Under the pieces are notes generated by a model. That model was not told the origin of the DNA, made no database searches, and saw only the letters and a program-made list of their open reading frames with translations. The translations under genes and the position numbers were made by a program. Of a stretch of 39,463 nt of DNA, positions 1-7,701 are shown one piece after another. How positions within the stretch are numbered: the first letter of the stretch is position 1; each line of letters starts with the position of its first letter. Source of the DNA: Arenimonas sp. GDDSR-1 (lineage in GTDB: Bacteria; Pseudomonadota; Gammaproteobacteria; Xanthomonadales; Xanthomonadaceae); NCBI RefSeq assembly GCF_025980345.1, contig NZ_JAPDUI010000026.1, forward strand, positions 1 through 39,463, given 5' to 3'.

Positions 1-111
1 CCAGCGGATACGGTGATCGTGGCCATCGGTAACCAGCCAAACCCCCTGGTGCCGCAGAGTTCGCCTGAGTCTTTTGCACGTTGCGGAGGGCAGCGCGGCC
101 GAATTATTGTC
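1..111 (+). pseudogene. 3' remnant or edge fragment of a GltD/SudA-type FAD-NAD(P) oxidoreductase
   Basis: The first 37 codons in frame 1 read like the C-terminal NAD(P)/FAD-binding part of the glutamate synthase small subunit / sulfide dehydrogenase alpha family. TVIVAIGNQPNPLVPQ is followed about 15 residues later by RGRIIV, where family members normally continue V-D-E and then a G-G-D motif. Here the similarity stops after about base 111. The frame continues without a stop to 393, inside the downstream receptor gene, with no recognisable continuation (no GGD, no ATVILAMGAG-like end). Either the gene is truncated by deletion or frameshift, or two sequences were joined here. The 5' part lies outside the window, so I cannot tell whether the rest is intact. 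The assignment rests on a short match only. Confidence 0.35.
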
Positions 112-190
112 TGCGGCGTTCTGCCGTGCAATGGTTTCGTCGGTTCCTCTTCATCGTGCGGCGCGGGTGCGCACCACAACAGGAACCGTC

Positions 191-1990
191 ATGAAATCTC
201 CAATCCGTTTCACCGTTTTATCCTCCGCCCTTCTGTTCACGCTGCAGGCAAGCGCCGACGATGCGGCCCGCAGTCTCGACCGCGTGCAGGTCACCGGCAA
301 CCGCATCGCGCAAGCGGCCGGCGATGCCGGCCACAGCATCACCGTGCTCGAACGCGCCGACATCGAAGCCAGCCGCTCCATCGATGTGATTGACCTGCTC
401 GGCAAACAGACCGGCATCGATGTAGTGCGCACCGGCGGCAGCGGTTCGCAGAACTCGATTTTCATCCGCGGCGGCAATTCCAACCACGCGCTGATCCTGA
501 TTGACGGCATGCGCGTCAACTCCGCGACGCAGGGCCTGTTCGATTTCGCCCATCTGCCGCTGGCGCTGATCGAGCGCATTGAAATCGTGCGCGGGCCGCG
601 GGCCTCGGTCTGGGGCTCGGATGCCCTGTCCGGCGTCATCCAGATTTTCACCCGGGCACCCGACAGCGCCCATGCCGAAATACGTGCCGGCAGCTACCGC
701 CGCGCCGGACTGGATGCCGGCACCGGCATCGCCGGCGAGCATGGCCGCGTTGCGCTCAGCGCCGGTTTTGACACCTTCGACGGCTTCTCCGCAACCACCC
801 CGGACAATGTCTGGAGCTATGATCCGGACAAGGACGGCTACCGCAATCAACATGCCGCGCTGCAGGCCGGCACCGCGCTCGGCACGCAGAACCTGAGTTT
901 CACCGGCATCGCCACGCGCGGCGATGTCGAATTCGACCAGGGCCGTACGCAGGCCGACAACCACAGCTGGAATCTCGCGCTCAGCGGCGCCCTGAGCACG
1001 AGCTGGCAGCACAAGCTCAGCCTCGGGGAATCCTATGAAAAACTCGACACGCCCGCCTATGCCAGCGTGTACGGCAGCCGCCGGAAAAGCCTGGATTGGT
1101 CCAACACGCTGACGCTTGACGACGGCACGGTGGCTTTCGGCGTGAATGCCTCCAAAGAATCGGGCTATTCAAACGGCTGGAGCGGGCCAGAGTTCAAGGA
1201 AACCCGCGACAACCACGGCGTGTTCGGCGTCTGGAACGGCAGCTACGGCCGGCAATCGCTCGAGCTGGCCTCGCGCTGGGATGACAACAGCCAGTTCGGC
1301 AGCCGGCTGACCTCCAGCGCGGCTTGGGGGCTGCAGGTTTCTCCGGCTGGCCGTCTGCGCGCCAGTTGGGGCCAGGGCTTCCGTGCGCCGAATTTCAACG
1401 AACTGTACTATCCCGGATTTTTCGGCAGCTTCGGCGGCAACCCGAATCTCGAGCCGGAACGCTCGCAGAGTCTGGAAATCGGCTACAGCCATGCCTTCGC
1501 CAATGCGCTGCGCGCCGAATTCTCGGCCTACCGCAGCCGCATCGATGACCTGATTGCCTTCGAAGGCGTCAACAACCAGGCCATCAACATCCAGCAGGCC
1601 CGGATTGAAGGGGCCGAGGCGGAACTGAGCGGGTCCGCCGGCGCTTGGCAGTGGCGGACGCAAGGCACCTGGACCCAGGCGGTGAATGAAACCACCGGCA
1701 ATGCCCTACTGCGCCGCCCGAAAATCAAAGGGCTGGCGGAGTTGCGCTACCGCTTCGGCAACGGGACGGAACTGGGCCTGGAGGTGACCGGCACCGGCAA
1801 GCGACCGGACCTCGGAAGCGTTCTGCCCGGTTATGGCCGCATCGACCTGAGCGCGAGCTGGCCGCTGGCTGAGCGCTGGCGCCTGGAGGGCCGGATTGAA
1901 AATCTGGGCGACCGCGACTACCGGCTGCTGGACGGCTATGCCACGCCCGGACGCAGCCTGTTCCTGCGTCTCAATTACCTCGCGCAGTAA
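191..1990 (+). CDS. btuB: TonB-dependent vitamin B12 receptor (BtuB-like)
   Basis: This is a 599-residue outer-membrane TonB-dependent transporter, close to the 614 residues of E. coli BtuB. The chosen ATG has AGGA six bases upstream and opens a signal peptide (MKSPIRFTVL... ending near QASA-DD); the frame runs open further upstream but without a sensible N-terminus. A TonB-box-like VQVTGNR follows at about residues 29-35. The plug domain then shows the family pattern FIRGGNSNHALILIDGMRVN and ERIEIVRGPRASVWGSDA. The rest is a 22-strand-type barrel, with RASWGQGFRAPNFNELYYPG and ENLGDRDYRLLDGYATPGRS near the C-terminus. Cobalamin is the likely ligand from family resemblance; another corrinoid or chelate is possible. 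No cobalamin riboswitch is visible in the 190 bases upstream, and no other cobalamin gene lies in the window. Confidence 0.85.
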   Translation: MKSPIRFTVLSSALLFTLQASADDAARSLDRVQVTGNRIAQAAGDAGHSITVLERADIEASRSIDVIDLLGKQTGIDVVRTGGSGSQNSIFIRGGNSNHALILIDGMRVNSATQGLFDFAHLPLALIERIEIVRGPRASVWGSDALSGVIQIFTRAPDSAHAEIRAGSYRRAGLDAGTGIAGEHGRVALSAGFDTFDGFSATTPDNVWSYDPDKDGYRNQHAALQAGTALGTQNLSFTGIATRGDVEFDQGRTQADNHSWNLALSGALSTSWQHKLSLGESYEKLDTPAYASVYGSRRKSLDWSNTLTLDDGTVAFGVNASKESGYSNGWSGPEFKETRDNHGVFGVWNGSYGRQSLELASRWDDNSQFGSRLTSSAAWGLQVSPAGRLRASWGQGFRAPNFNELYYPGFFGSFGGNPNLEPERSQSLEIGYSHAFANALRAEFSAYRSRIDDLIAFEGVNNQAINIQQARIEGAEAELSGSAGAWQWRTQGTWTQAVNETTGNALLRRPKIKGLAELRYRFGNGTELGLEVTGTGKRPDLGSVLPGYGRIDLSASWPLAERWRLEGRIENLGDRDYRLLDGYATPGRSLFLRLNYLAQ

Positions 1991-1998
1991 GCGGCCGG

Positions 1999-2019
1999 CG
2001 CCCCCTTGAAACGGGGGCG
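1999..2019 (+). terminator. terminator-like hairpin after the BtuB-like gene
   Basis: A perfect 7-bp stem (CGCCCCC / GGGGGCG) with a 7-base loop begins 9 bases after the receptor stop codon. There is no T-run after it (the next bases are GTCTGGGTT), so it may be a weak or Rho-assisted terminator. Its loop contains the likely -35 of the next promoter. Confidence 0.4.
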
Positions 2020-2033
2020 GTCTGGGTTATGCT
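2006..2033 (+). promoter_or_regulatory. candidate sigma70 promoter for the DUF1631-PilZ-pepQ unit
   Basis: TTGAAA at 2006-2011 and TATGCT at 2028-2033 are separated by 16 bases. Transcription would begin near 2040, which excludes the upstream ATG at 2029 as a start for the next gene and supports 2056 or 2062. The -35 sits in the loop of the preceding hairpin. Confidence 0.45.
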
Positions 2034-2061
2034 ATGGAGGCGCAGTTCGCACAGGATGTTC

Positions 2062-4326
2062 ATGGACAGTAGCGGTTCCCGGCACGTTTCAGGCGGTCTG
2101 CATCAGGCAGGCCTGCCGGTGCGCGTGCTTGCCCTGTGCGACGGCCTGCTTGATCTGGGTTCCGATTTTTTCGAACGCCAGCTGCATATCGCCCTGAATG
2201 AATTCGAAGACCTGCTGTTCAAGAGCGCGGAACACGTGCGCGGCGAACAGCAGAGCGAGCATTTCGGCAGTCTGCGCAACCTCAAGCGCACGCGTCATGA
2301 TTTCATCCCGCAGTTTCTGTCCAGCCTCGAGCAGCAACTGGCCGGAATCCGCCAGCCGGCAGGCCGCATGCCCAGGGCGGATGCGGCCGTGGAGATCTCC
2401 GCCGAGCTGCGTCTGCTTGATGTCGATGATTTCGACCTCGACCAGATACAGACCAACATGGCCGGACGCTGCGAATCGCAGAACAGTTTCGAGCTGTTCC
2501 TGCTGGCCCAGCGGCTGGGCGTGTTGGCCGCAGGTCCGGCCTTCAGTTACGAGCAGGTGCCGTTCGGGCCGAAGCGCCTGTGCGACAGTTTCCGCAGTGC
2601 GCTGGCCTGTCTCGGGCTCGATCCGGACGGCACCCGGCAGATCTATCACTTGTTCGAACGGCATGTGCTCGGCCACTATGCCGAACTTCTGCAGGCCTGC
2701 AACGCGTTCCTTGCCGGCAAGGGCGTGCTGCCGAACCTGACCTATGTGCCGTTCCGCAATCCTCTGCTGCGCCACAAGCGGGCGGCGACGGCCAAAGCCG
2801 AGGAAGCCGTGGCCGGGGCGGCCACCGAACCGGCCAGCGCCAAAATCTACACCTTGTTCCCCAATGCCGATGCGCCGAAAAAGTCCGCTGGCCATATCGA
2901 GGAAAGCTTCAGCAAACTGCAGCATCTGCTGGCGCGCCGGAAACAGCTGCTGAACAAACTCAATTCCTTCTCGAACACTTATCTGAGCGGCAATGCCGCC
3001 GGTGACGGTGCCGAAAGCCCTTCCGTCGCGGCCTCCGATGAACAGATCGGCGGCATCCTCGATGAGTTCCAGCGCAATGCGGTCAGCAACCCAGGCGTGG
3101 GCGCCAGCATCCAGCACCTGAAACATGACCTGATCGCGCGCCTGCGCAACCAGTCAACGCCGGACAAGGAGCTGACGCTCGATCCGGAAGACAGCGATGC
3201 CATCGATCTGGTCGGGCTGCTGATGGACGATGCGATGAAAAGCATCAACCCCGGATCGCCGACGGCGCAGCTGATCGCAATGATGCAGACCCCGCTGATC
3301 CGCGTGGTCATGCGCGATAAATCCTTCTTCAGCGACCGCGTGCATCCGGCACGGCAGATGCTGAACATCCTGGCCGAAGCCGGCTTCAACTGGCTGGAAA
3401 GCGGCGATGCCGATGACGGCCTGCAGGGCAGTCTGGCCGGCATCGTCGGCAGCACGGTCCGGGATTTCGACGGAGACAGCCGCCAGCTGCTGGCGGCCTA
3501 CGAGGAAACCAACCGGCTGCTGCAGAGCCTGATCAAGAAGGCCGAGGCCGCCGAACGGCGTCAGATCGATGTATCCAAGGCCAAGGAAAAACTGCGCATC
3601 GCCCGCGACCGTGCCGAGAAGACCATGTCCGGACTGATGGCCGAACAGGATATTCCGGTATACACCAAAGCCATGCTCAATGAAGCCTGGGCCGATGTGA
3701 TGGCACTGACCGAGCTGCGCAACGGGGCCGAATCGGACGACTGGCGGGATCAGAAGAAAATTGCCGAGAACATCATCGCCGCCAACACGCCGGCCAACGA
3801 CGGCCTCAGCAACGCGCTGATCGAACAGCTCAAACTGCAGATTCAGCAGTCGCTGTCGCTGGTCGGCTATCACGAAGAAGAGGCCGCCAAGATCGCGGTC
3901 AATCTGATCGAGCGCAACGCCGAAGCGCCCGAACCGGTACCGCATGAAAAGCCGCGCTTAGGCGAAAGCACCCGCAGCGTCAGCACCGATATTTACGATC
4001 TCGATGATGAGCAGAAAGCCTTGGTCGACCAGCTCAAGGACATCCCGATCGGGACCTGGTTCGAGTTCCTCGAGCCGGGCGCGAACCGGCCGAGCCGGGC
4101 GAAACTGACCTGGCTCAGCCGCATCACCCACAATGTCCTGTTCGTCAACCAGCGCGGCCACAAAACCGCGGAGATGCTGCTGGAAGAACTGGCCGTCGAG
4201 ATTTCCGAAGGCCGTGTCTGGATCCAGCAGGAAAACAAACAGGGCATCTTCGAGCGGGCCTTCGAAAACATGATCACCTCGCTGCGTAATTTCCTGCCCG
4301 GCGGCCAGGACAAGAACGATGACTGA
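2062..4326 (+). CDS. DUF1631 family protein
   Basis: About 754 residues. Family DUF1631, often mislabelled thymidine phosphorylase in xanthomonads, is supported by segments such as RDKSFFSDRVHPARQMLNI and LGHYAELLQACNAFLAGKGV and by overall length. The protein is predicted cytosolic and rich in acidic, helical segments; residues around 470-510 (EAAERRQIDVSKAKEKLRIA) look coiled-coil. The last about 90 residues (IPIGTWFEFLEPG... AKLTWLSRITHNVLFVNQRG) read as a compact beta-rich domain reminiscent of PilZ/YcgR-type barrels; that is my inference. ATG 2062 is chosen because AGGA (2053-2056) is correctly spaced and because of the promoter position; 2056 is an alternative. The stop overlaps the PilZ gene start by 8 bases, implying translational coupling. 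Molecular function is unknown. Confidence 0.85.
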   Translation: MDSSGSRHVSGGLHQAGLPVRVLALCDGLLDLGSDFFERQLHIALNEFEDLLFKSAEHVRGEQQSEHFGSLRNLKRTRHDFIPQFLSSLEQQLAGIRQPAGRMPRADAAVEISAELRLLDVDDFDLDQIQTNMAGRCESQNSFELFLLAQRLGVLAAGPAFSYEQVPFGPKRLCDSFRSALACLGLDPDGTRQIYHLFERHVLGHYAELLQACNAFLAGKGVLPNLTYVPFRNPLLRHKRAATAKAEEAVAGAATEPASAKIYTLFPNADAPKKSAGHIEESFSKLQHLLARRKQLLNKLNSFSNTYLSGNAAGDGAESPSVAASDEQIGGILDEFQRNAVSNPGVGASIQHLKHDLIARLRNQSTPDKELTLDPEDSDAIDLVGLLMDDAMKSINPGSPTAQLIAMMQTPLIRVVMRDKSFFSDRVHPARQMLNILAEAGFNWLESGDADDGLQGSLAGIVGSTVRDFDGDSRQLLAAYEETNRLLQSLIKKAEAAERRQIDVSKAKEKLRIARDRAEKTMSGLMAEQDIPVYTKAMLNEAWADVMALTELRNGAESDDWRDQKKIAENIIAANTPANDGLSNALIEQLKLQIQQSLSLVGYHEEEAAKIAVNLIERNAEAPEPVPHEKPRLGESTRSVSTDIYDLDDEQKALVDQLKDIPIGTWFEFLEPGANRPSRAKLTWLSRITHNVLFVNQRGHKTAEMLLEELAVEISEGRVWIQQENKQGIFERAFENMITSLRNFLPGGQDKNDD

Positions 4327-4663
4327 AGAATCACGGCGGCTGCAGCGGCGAAAAGCGGATACCCCGATCACGGTCATCGACGCCATGACCGGGCAGCGTC
4401 TCGGCATGGTCATCGACCTGTCCGAATCCGGCATGATGCTGAGCTCCGAACAGTCCGTGGCGGCCGACGCCCTGTTCCAGTGCGAATTGCAGTTCAGCCA
4501 TGGTGCCGCACAGCCGGTCAAGGTTGGCCTGCATGAACTCTGGAGCACCAGCGATGAGGCCAGCGGTGCCGTGCTGATCGGCTTCCGTTTCATCGACATC
4601 AGCAAGGACGACCGCATCCGCCTGCGGGCATGGGTTGCCGAACCCGGCAGCCATTACGTCTGA
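4319..4663 (+). CDS. PilZ domain protein
   Basis: A single-domain PilZ protein of 114 residues. The c-di-GMP signature is present: an arginine-rich RRLQRRK at residues 6-12 (containing R-x-x-x-R) followed by D-L-S-E-S-G at about 37-42, matching D/N-x-S-x-x-G. A later GFRFIDI fits the strand before the terminal helix. By family knowledge it should bind cyclic di-GMP and act through a partner. The ATG lies inside the last codons of the DUF1631 gene (8-base overlap), so the partner may be that protein. The pepQ start follows 44 bases after its stop, probably in the same transcript. Confidence 0.88.
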   Translation: MTEESRRLQRRKADTPITVIDAMTGQRLGMVIDLSESGMMLSSEQSVAADALFQCELQFSHGAAQPVKVGLHELWSTSDEASGAVLIGFRFIDISKDDRIRLRAWVAEPGSHYV

Positions 4664-4707
4664 ATCCCCTTCCCGCCAATCCGAGCACCGCCACGGAATC
4701 ATCCGCC

Positions 4708-6006
4708 ATGACCCTCTATAAACAGCATCTCGATACCATCACCGGCATCGCCGAAACCGCACTGGCCCGGTCCGGCCATGACCACTTGGTCATCGCTTCC
4801 GGCATCGAAAAAATCCGTTTTCTCGACGACTCTCCCTATCCGTTCAAAGCCAATCCGCAGTTCAAATACTGGCTGCCGCTCTGCCAGCACCCGAACAGCT
4901 GGATTGCGTTCACGCCCGGCAGGAAACCGCTGCTGGTGTATTTCCAGCCGGATGATTACTGGCATGTGCCGCCGAGCGCGCCGCAGGGCGAATGGACCGA
5001 ACATTTCGACATCCGGATCATCGGGGACGCCAGCGAGGCCGCCGCACATCTGCCCGATCCGGCCCGCAGCGCGATCATCGGCGAAGCCGATGCCGCGGTC
5101 GGCGCGGTTGTACCGAACAACCCGGCCGGTTTGTTGGCCTACCTGCATTATCACCGTGCCTACAAAACGCCCTACGAAATGGCGCAGATGCGCAAAGCCC
5201 AGGCCAAAGCCGTGCGCGGCCATGCCGCCGCGGAGCAGGCATTCCGTGCCGGCGCCTCGGAAGCACAGATCAATGCCGCATTCCTCGCCGCCGCCGGCCA
5301 TACCGACAACGATGTGCCCTACAACAACATCGTGGCGCTGAATGAAAACGGCGCAACCCTGCATTACCAATACAAGAGCTTCAACAAACCGGCGCATCAC
5401 CGCTCGCTGCTGATCGATGCCGGTGCCGAATACAACGGCTACGCCGCCGACATCACCCGCACCCACGGCAATGGTTTCGAACTCTACGAACAGCTGATCG
5501 CCGCGGTGGATAGCGAACAGCAGGCTCTGTGTGCCCAGGTACGCGCCGGCACCGATTACCGCGACCTGCACCTGCAGACGCATCTGCGCCTCGGCGGCGT
5601 GCTGCGCGATCTGGGCATCGTGGACATGGATCCGGGCAGCATGCTGGAAAAAGGGGTCAGTTCCGTGTTCTACCCGCACGGCCTCGGCCATCCCATCGGC
5701 CTGCAGGTGCACGATGTCGCCGGTTTCAGCGATGAAAACGGCAGCTTGATTCCGCGCCCCGAAGGCCATCCGTACCTGCGCATGACCCGCACCCTGGAAT
5801 CCGGCATGGTGGTCACCATCGAGCCCGGCCTGTATTTCATCCCGATGCTGCTGGCCGATCTGAAAAACCGCCCGGAAGCCAAGGCAGTGAATTGGGCCAA
5901 GGTCGAGCAGCTGATGCCCTACGGCGGCGTGCGTATCGAAGACGAAGTGCACTGCACCGATGGTGATCCGGAAAACATCAGCCGCGATGCCTTCGCGGCA
6001 CTTTAA
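4708..6006 (+). CDS. pepQ: Xaa-Pro dipeptidase
   Basis: A 432-residue cytosolic dinuclear-metal prolidase of the M24B family (E. coli PepQ has 443). It hydrolyses dipeptides with C-terminal proline. The five metal ligands of the pita-bread fold are visible: D237 (LLIDAG), D248 (AADITRT), H328 (HGLGH), E372 (TIEPG) and E411 (RIEDEV). The N-terminal domain (1-150) contains WIAFTPGRKPLLVYFQP, typical of the PepQ/OPAA subfamily. The start at MTLYKQHLDT is chosen by alignment with family N-termini; the frame is open for 26 codons upstream, but that part overlaps the PilZ gene end and has no family match. Related enzymes can also hydrolyse organophosphates. Confidence 0.93.
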   Translation: MTLYKQHLDTITGIAETALARSGHDHLVIASGIEKIRFLDDSPYPFKANPQFKYWLPLCQHPNSWIAFTPGRKPLLVYFQPDDYWHVPPSAPQGEWTEHFDIRIIGDASEAAAHLPDPARSAIIGEADAAVGAVVPNNPAGLLAYLHYHRAYKTPYEMAQMRKAQAKAVRGHAAAEQAFRAGASEAQINAAFLAAAGHTDNDVPYNNIVALNENGATLHYQYKSFNKPAHHRSLLIDAGAEYNGYAADITRTHGNGFELYEQLIAAVDSEQQALCAQVRAGTDYRDLHLQTHLRLGGVLRDLGIVDMDPGSMLEKGVSSVFYPHGLGHPIGLQVHDVAGFSDENGSLIPRPEGHPYLRMTRTLESGMVVTIEPGLYFIPMLLADLKNRPEAKAVNWAKVEQLMPYGGVRIEDEVHCTDGDPENISRDAFAAL

Positions 6007-6030
6007 GCACAGATCCAGGGAATCCATCAC

Positions 6031-7698
6031 ATGCTGCGTGCTTTTCTTGCCGTTGTACTGCTCGGTCTGTGCCCCGCGCTAGCCGCCAAAACCCCGCCGG
6101 TCAACGAAGCACTGGCCGGCGGTCAAGGTGCGGTGCTGTTTCAGCTCAGCAATGACTTTCCCGCGGTCTTCCCGGGCGCCCTGATTCCGCAGATCTCGGT
6201 GACGCCTGCCGGATCCGACGGCACGACCGTGTTCTTTCTCGAGGGCAGCAGCAACGGCTTCCGGACCACGCGTTCGTACCTGGGGGCATTGCCACCGGGG
6301 CGTTACCGGTTCGTGGATTTCCAGGCGGTGGACTGCAAGGTCCTCTGTGCGGATCCGGCTTTGCCCGCGCCGACGGACATGCCTGAATTTGAAATCAGTG
6401 CTGGCCGCGTGCGCTATCTCGGCACCATCGCGTTGGCGATGGTTTCAAACAGCTACAGCACCGATCCCAGCGCATTCCGCAACTACTGGAGCTGGAATCA
6501 CAGCCCCGGGGCAGACGAAGCCAAGCATATGCTGGGCGCCTACCCGGCGTTGTCGTCCTACGCCGCAAGCTTGGACAGCGGCTGGGCCGGAAATCAGGGC
6601 CCAACGTCGGAAATGAACCGCATCCAGATGAAAGCTCGCAGCTACGGCATGCTGGGCGCGACCGACTACAGCGAGGATGGTTTTTATTTCAGTTCGCACA
6701 ACGGCATGATCAAACGCTACAAACCCGGCAACGCACTGGAGCTGCTCGATACCGGCCATGACCTGATGATCACCTCGGTCCGGGAGTTGAGCGACGGAAA
6801 AGTATTCACCACCGGCGAGGCCGGCATGCTGCGTTATTCCGCGGATGATGGAATGACCTGGGTCGACCGCGGCGAAGGCTTGCCTTTCGGCCTCACCACC
6901 AACGCCGTGGTCATCGGCGATGACGAGGTGGCGTTTACCCTTCAGAAAAACGAGGCCGTGTCGCTCTACCGCGGCAAGGCTTCCGGCGGGGAATGGCGGA
7001 AAATCGGCGACTACCCGTTGGTGTTCGCGACCTGGACCGGTCTGCCCGGCGCGCAACCGGAGTTGTTCCACCACAATGGCACGCTGGTGCTGACCCTGCC
7101 GAGCCGTAAAATCGCGGCGATTGATCTGGCCACGGGGACGAGCAGCTTGCGCGATCTGCCCGGCAGCATCGCCACGGCCAAATTGTCCGCCGACGGCGTA
7201 CTGCGCTGCGCCTGCGCCAAGAGCATCGCCACCAGCCCCTATGAGAGCCGCGACTACGGACAAACCTGGACGCCGGCAAGCTTCAATCGGTTTCTCGGGC
7301 TGCCGGAGTTCCACGATGCGCAGAACGGATTCAGCTATCAGAGCGCGCCGTTTTCCGCCAAGAAATCCGGGCTGTCATTCACCCGCGACGGCGGCAAGAC
7401 CTGGGATTTCACCCATCACCCCGACCTGAGCCGGAGCTGGTGGCAACCCGCCTACTCGCGCAACGGCAAGGTCCTGATGCTCTACAGCATCAGCTTCTTC
7501 GGACAAACCGCGCTGCAGTTGGTAAAGACCAGCGTGGACGGCGGCAAGACCTGGCAAGGCATGACCGGTCCGGTGCGATGGCCGAATGCACCACCCTCGG
7601 TAAGGCCGACAGGACCCAGCCCGGTGCCGAATGCGGTACCGCCGGTCGCGCTGCCCTCACCGCCGCCGCCACCGCCCGGTCAGCCGCCGCGGCTTTAA
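6031..7698 (+). CDS. exported Asp-box (BNR/sialidase-like repeat) beta-propeller protein
   Basis: A 555-residue protein with a clear signal peptide (MLRAFLAVVLLGLCPALAA, cleavage after AxA). At least four Asp-boxes of the S-x-D-x-G-x-T-W type are visible: SADDGMTW (about residue 270), SRDYGQTW (about 405), TRDGGKTW (about 450) and SVDGGKTW (about 500). This indicates a sialidase/Ycf48/sortilin-like beta-propeller. The first 150 residues look like a separate N-terminal domain. The C-terminus is a low-complexity proline-rich tail of about 35 residues ending PPPPPPGQPPRL, perhaps a linker or wall-interaction segment. The conserved arginine triad of a true sialidase is not evident, so I do not call an enzyme. 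It starts 24 bases after pepQ and ends convergently, 3 bases from the selO stop. Confidence 0.7.
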   Translation: MLRAFLAVVLLGLCPALAAKTPPVNEALAGGQGAVLFQLSNDFPAVFPGALIPQISVTPAGSDGTTVFFLEGSSNGFRTTRSYLGALPPGRYRFVDFQAVDCKVLCADPALPAPTDMPEFEISAGRVRYLGTIALAMVSNSYSTDPSAFRNYWSWNHSPGADEAKHMLGAYPALSSYAASLDSGWAGNQGPTSEMNRIQMKARSYGMLGATDYSEDGFYFSSHNGMIKRYKPGNALELLDTGHDLMITSVRELSDGKVFTTGEAGMLRYSADDGMTWVDRGEGLPFGLTTNAVVIGDDEVAFTLQKNEAVSLYRGKASGGEWRKIGDYPLVFATWTGLPGAQPELFHHNGTLVLTLPSRKIAAIDLATGTSSLRDLPGSIATAKLSADGVLRCACAKSIATSPYESRDYGQTWTPASFNRFLGLPEFHDAQNGFSYQSAPFSAKKSGLSFTRDGGKTWDFTHHPDLSRSWWQPAYSRNGKVLMLYSISFFGQTALQLVKTSVDGGKTWQGMTGPVRWPNAPPSVRPTGPSPVPNAVPPVALPSPPPPPPGQPPRL

Positions 7699-7701
7699 GC
7701 C

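Noticed and set aside
112-190. Cobalamin riboswitch upstream of the BtuB-like gene
   Set aside because: I looked for the B12-box and the GCCACTG-type core and did not find them in the bases available; the upstream gap is probably too short, although an element further left cannot be excluded.
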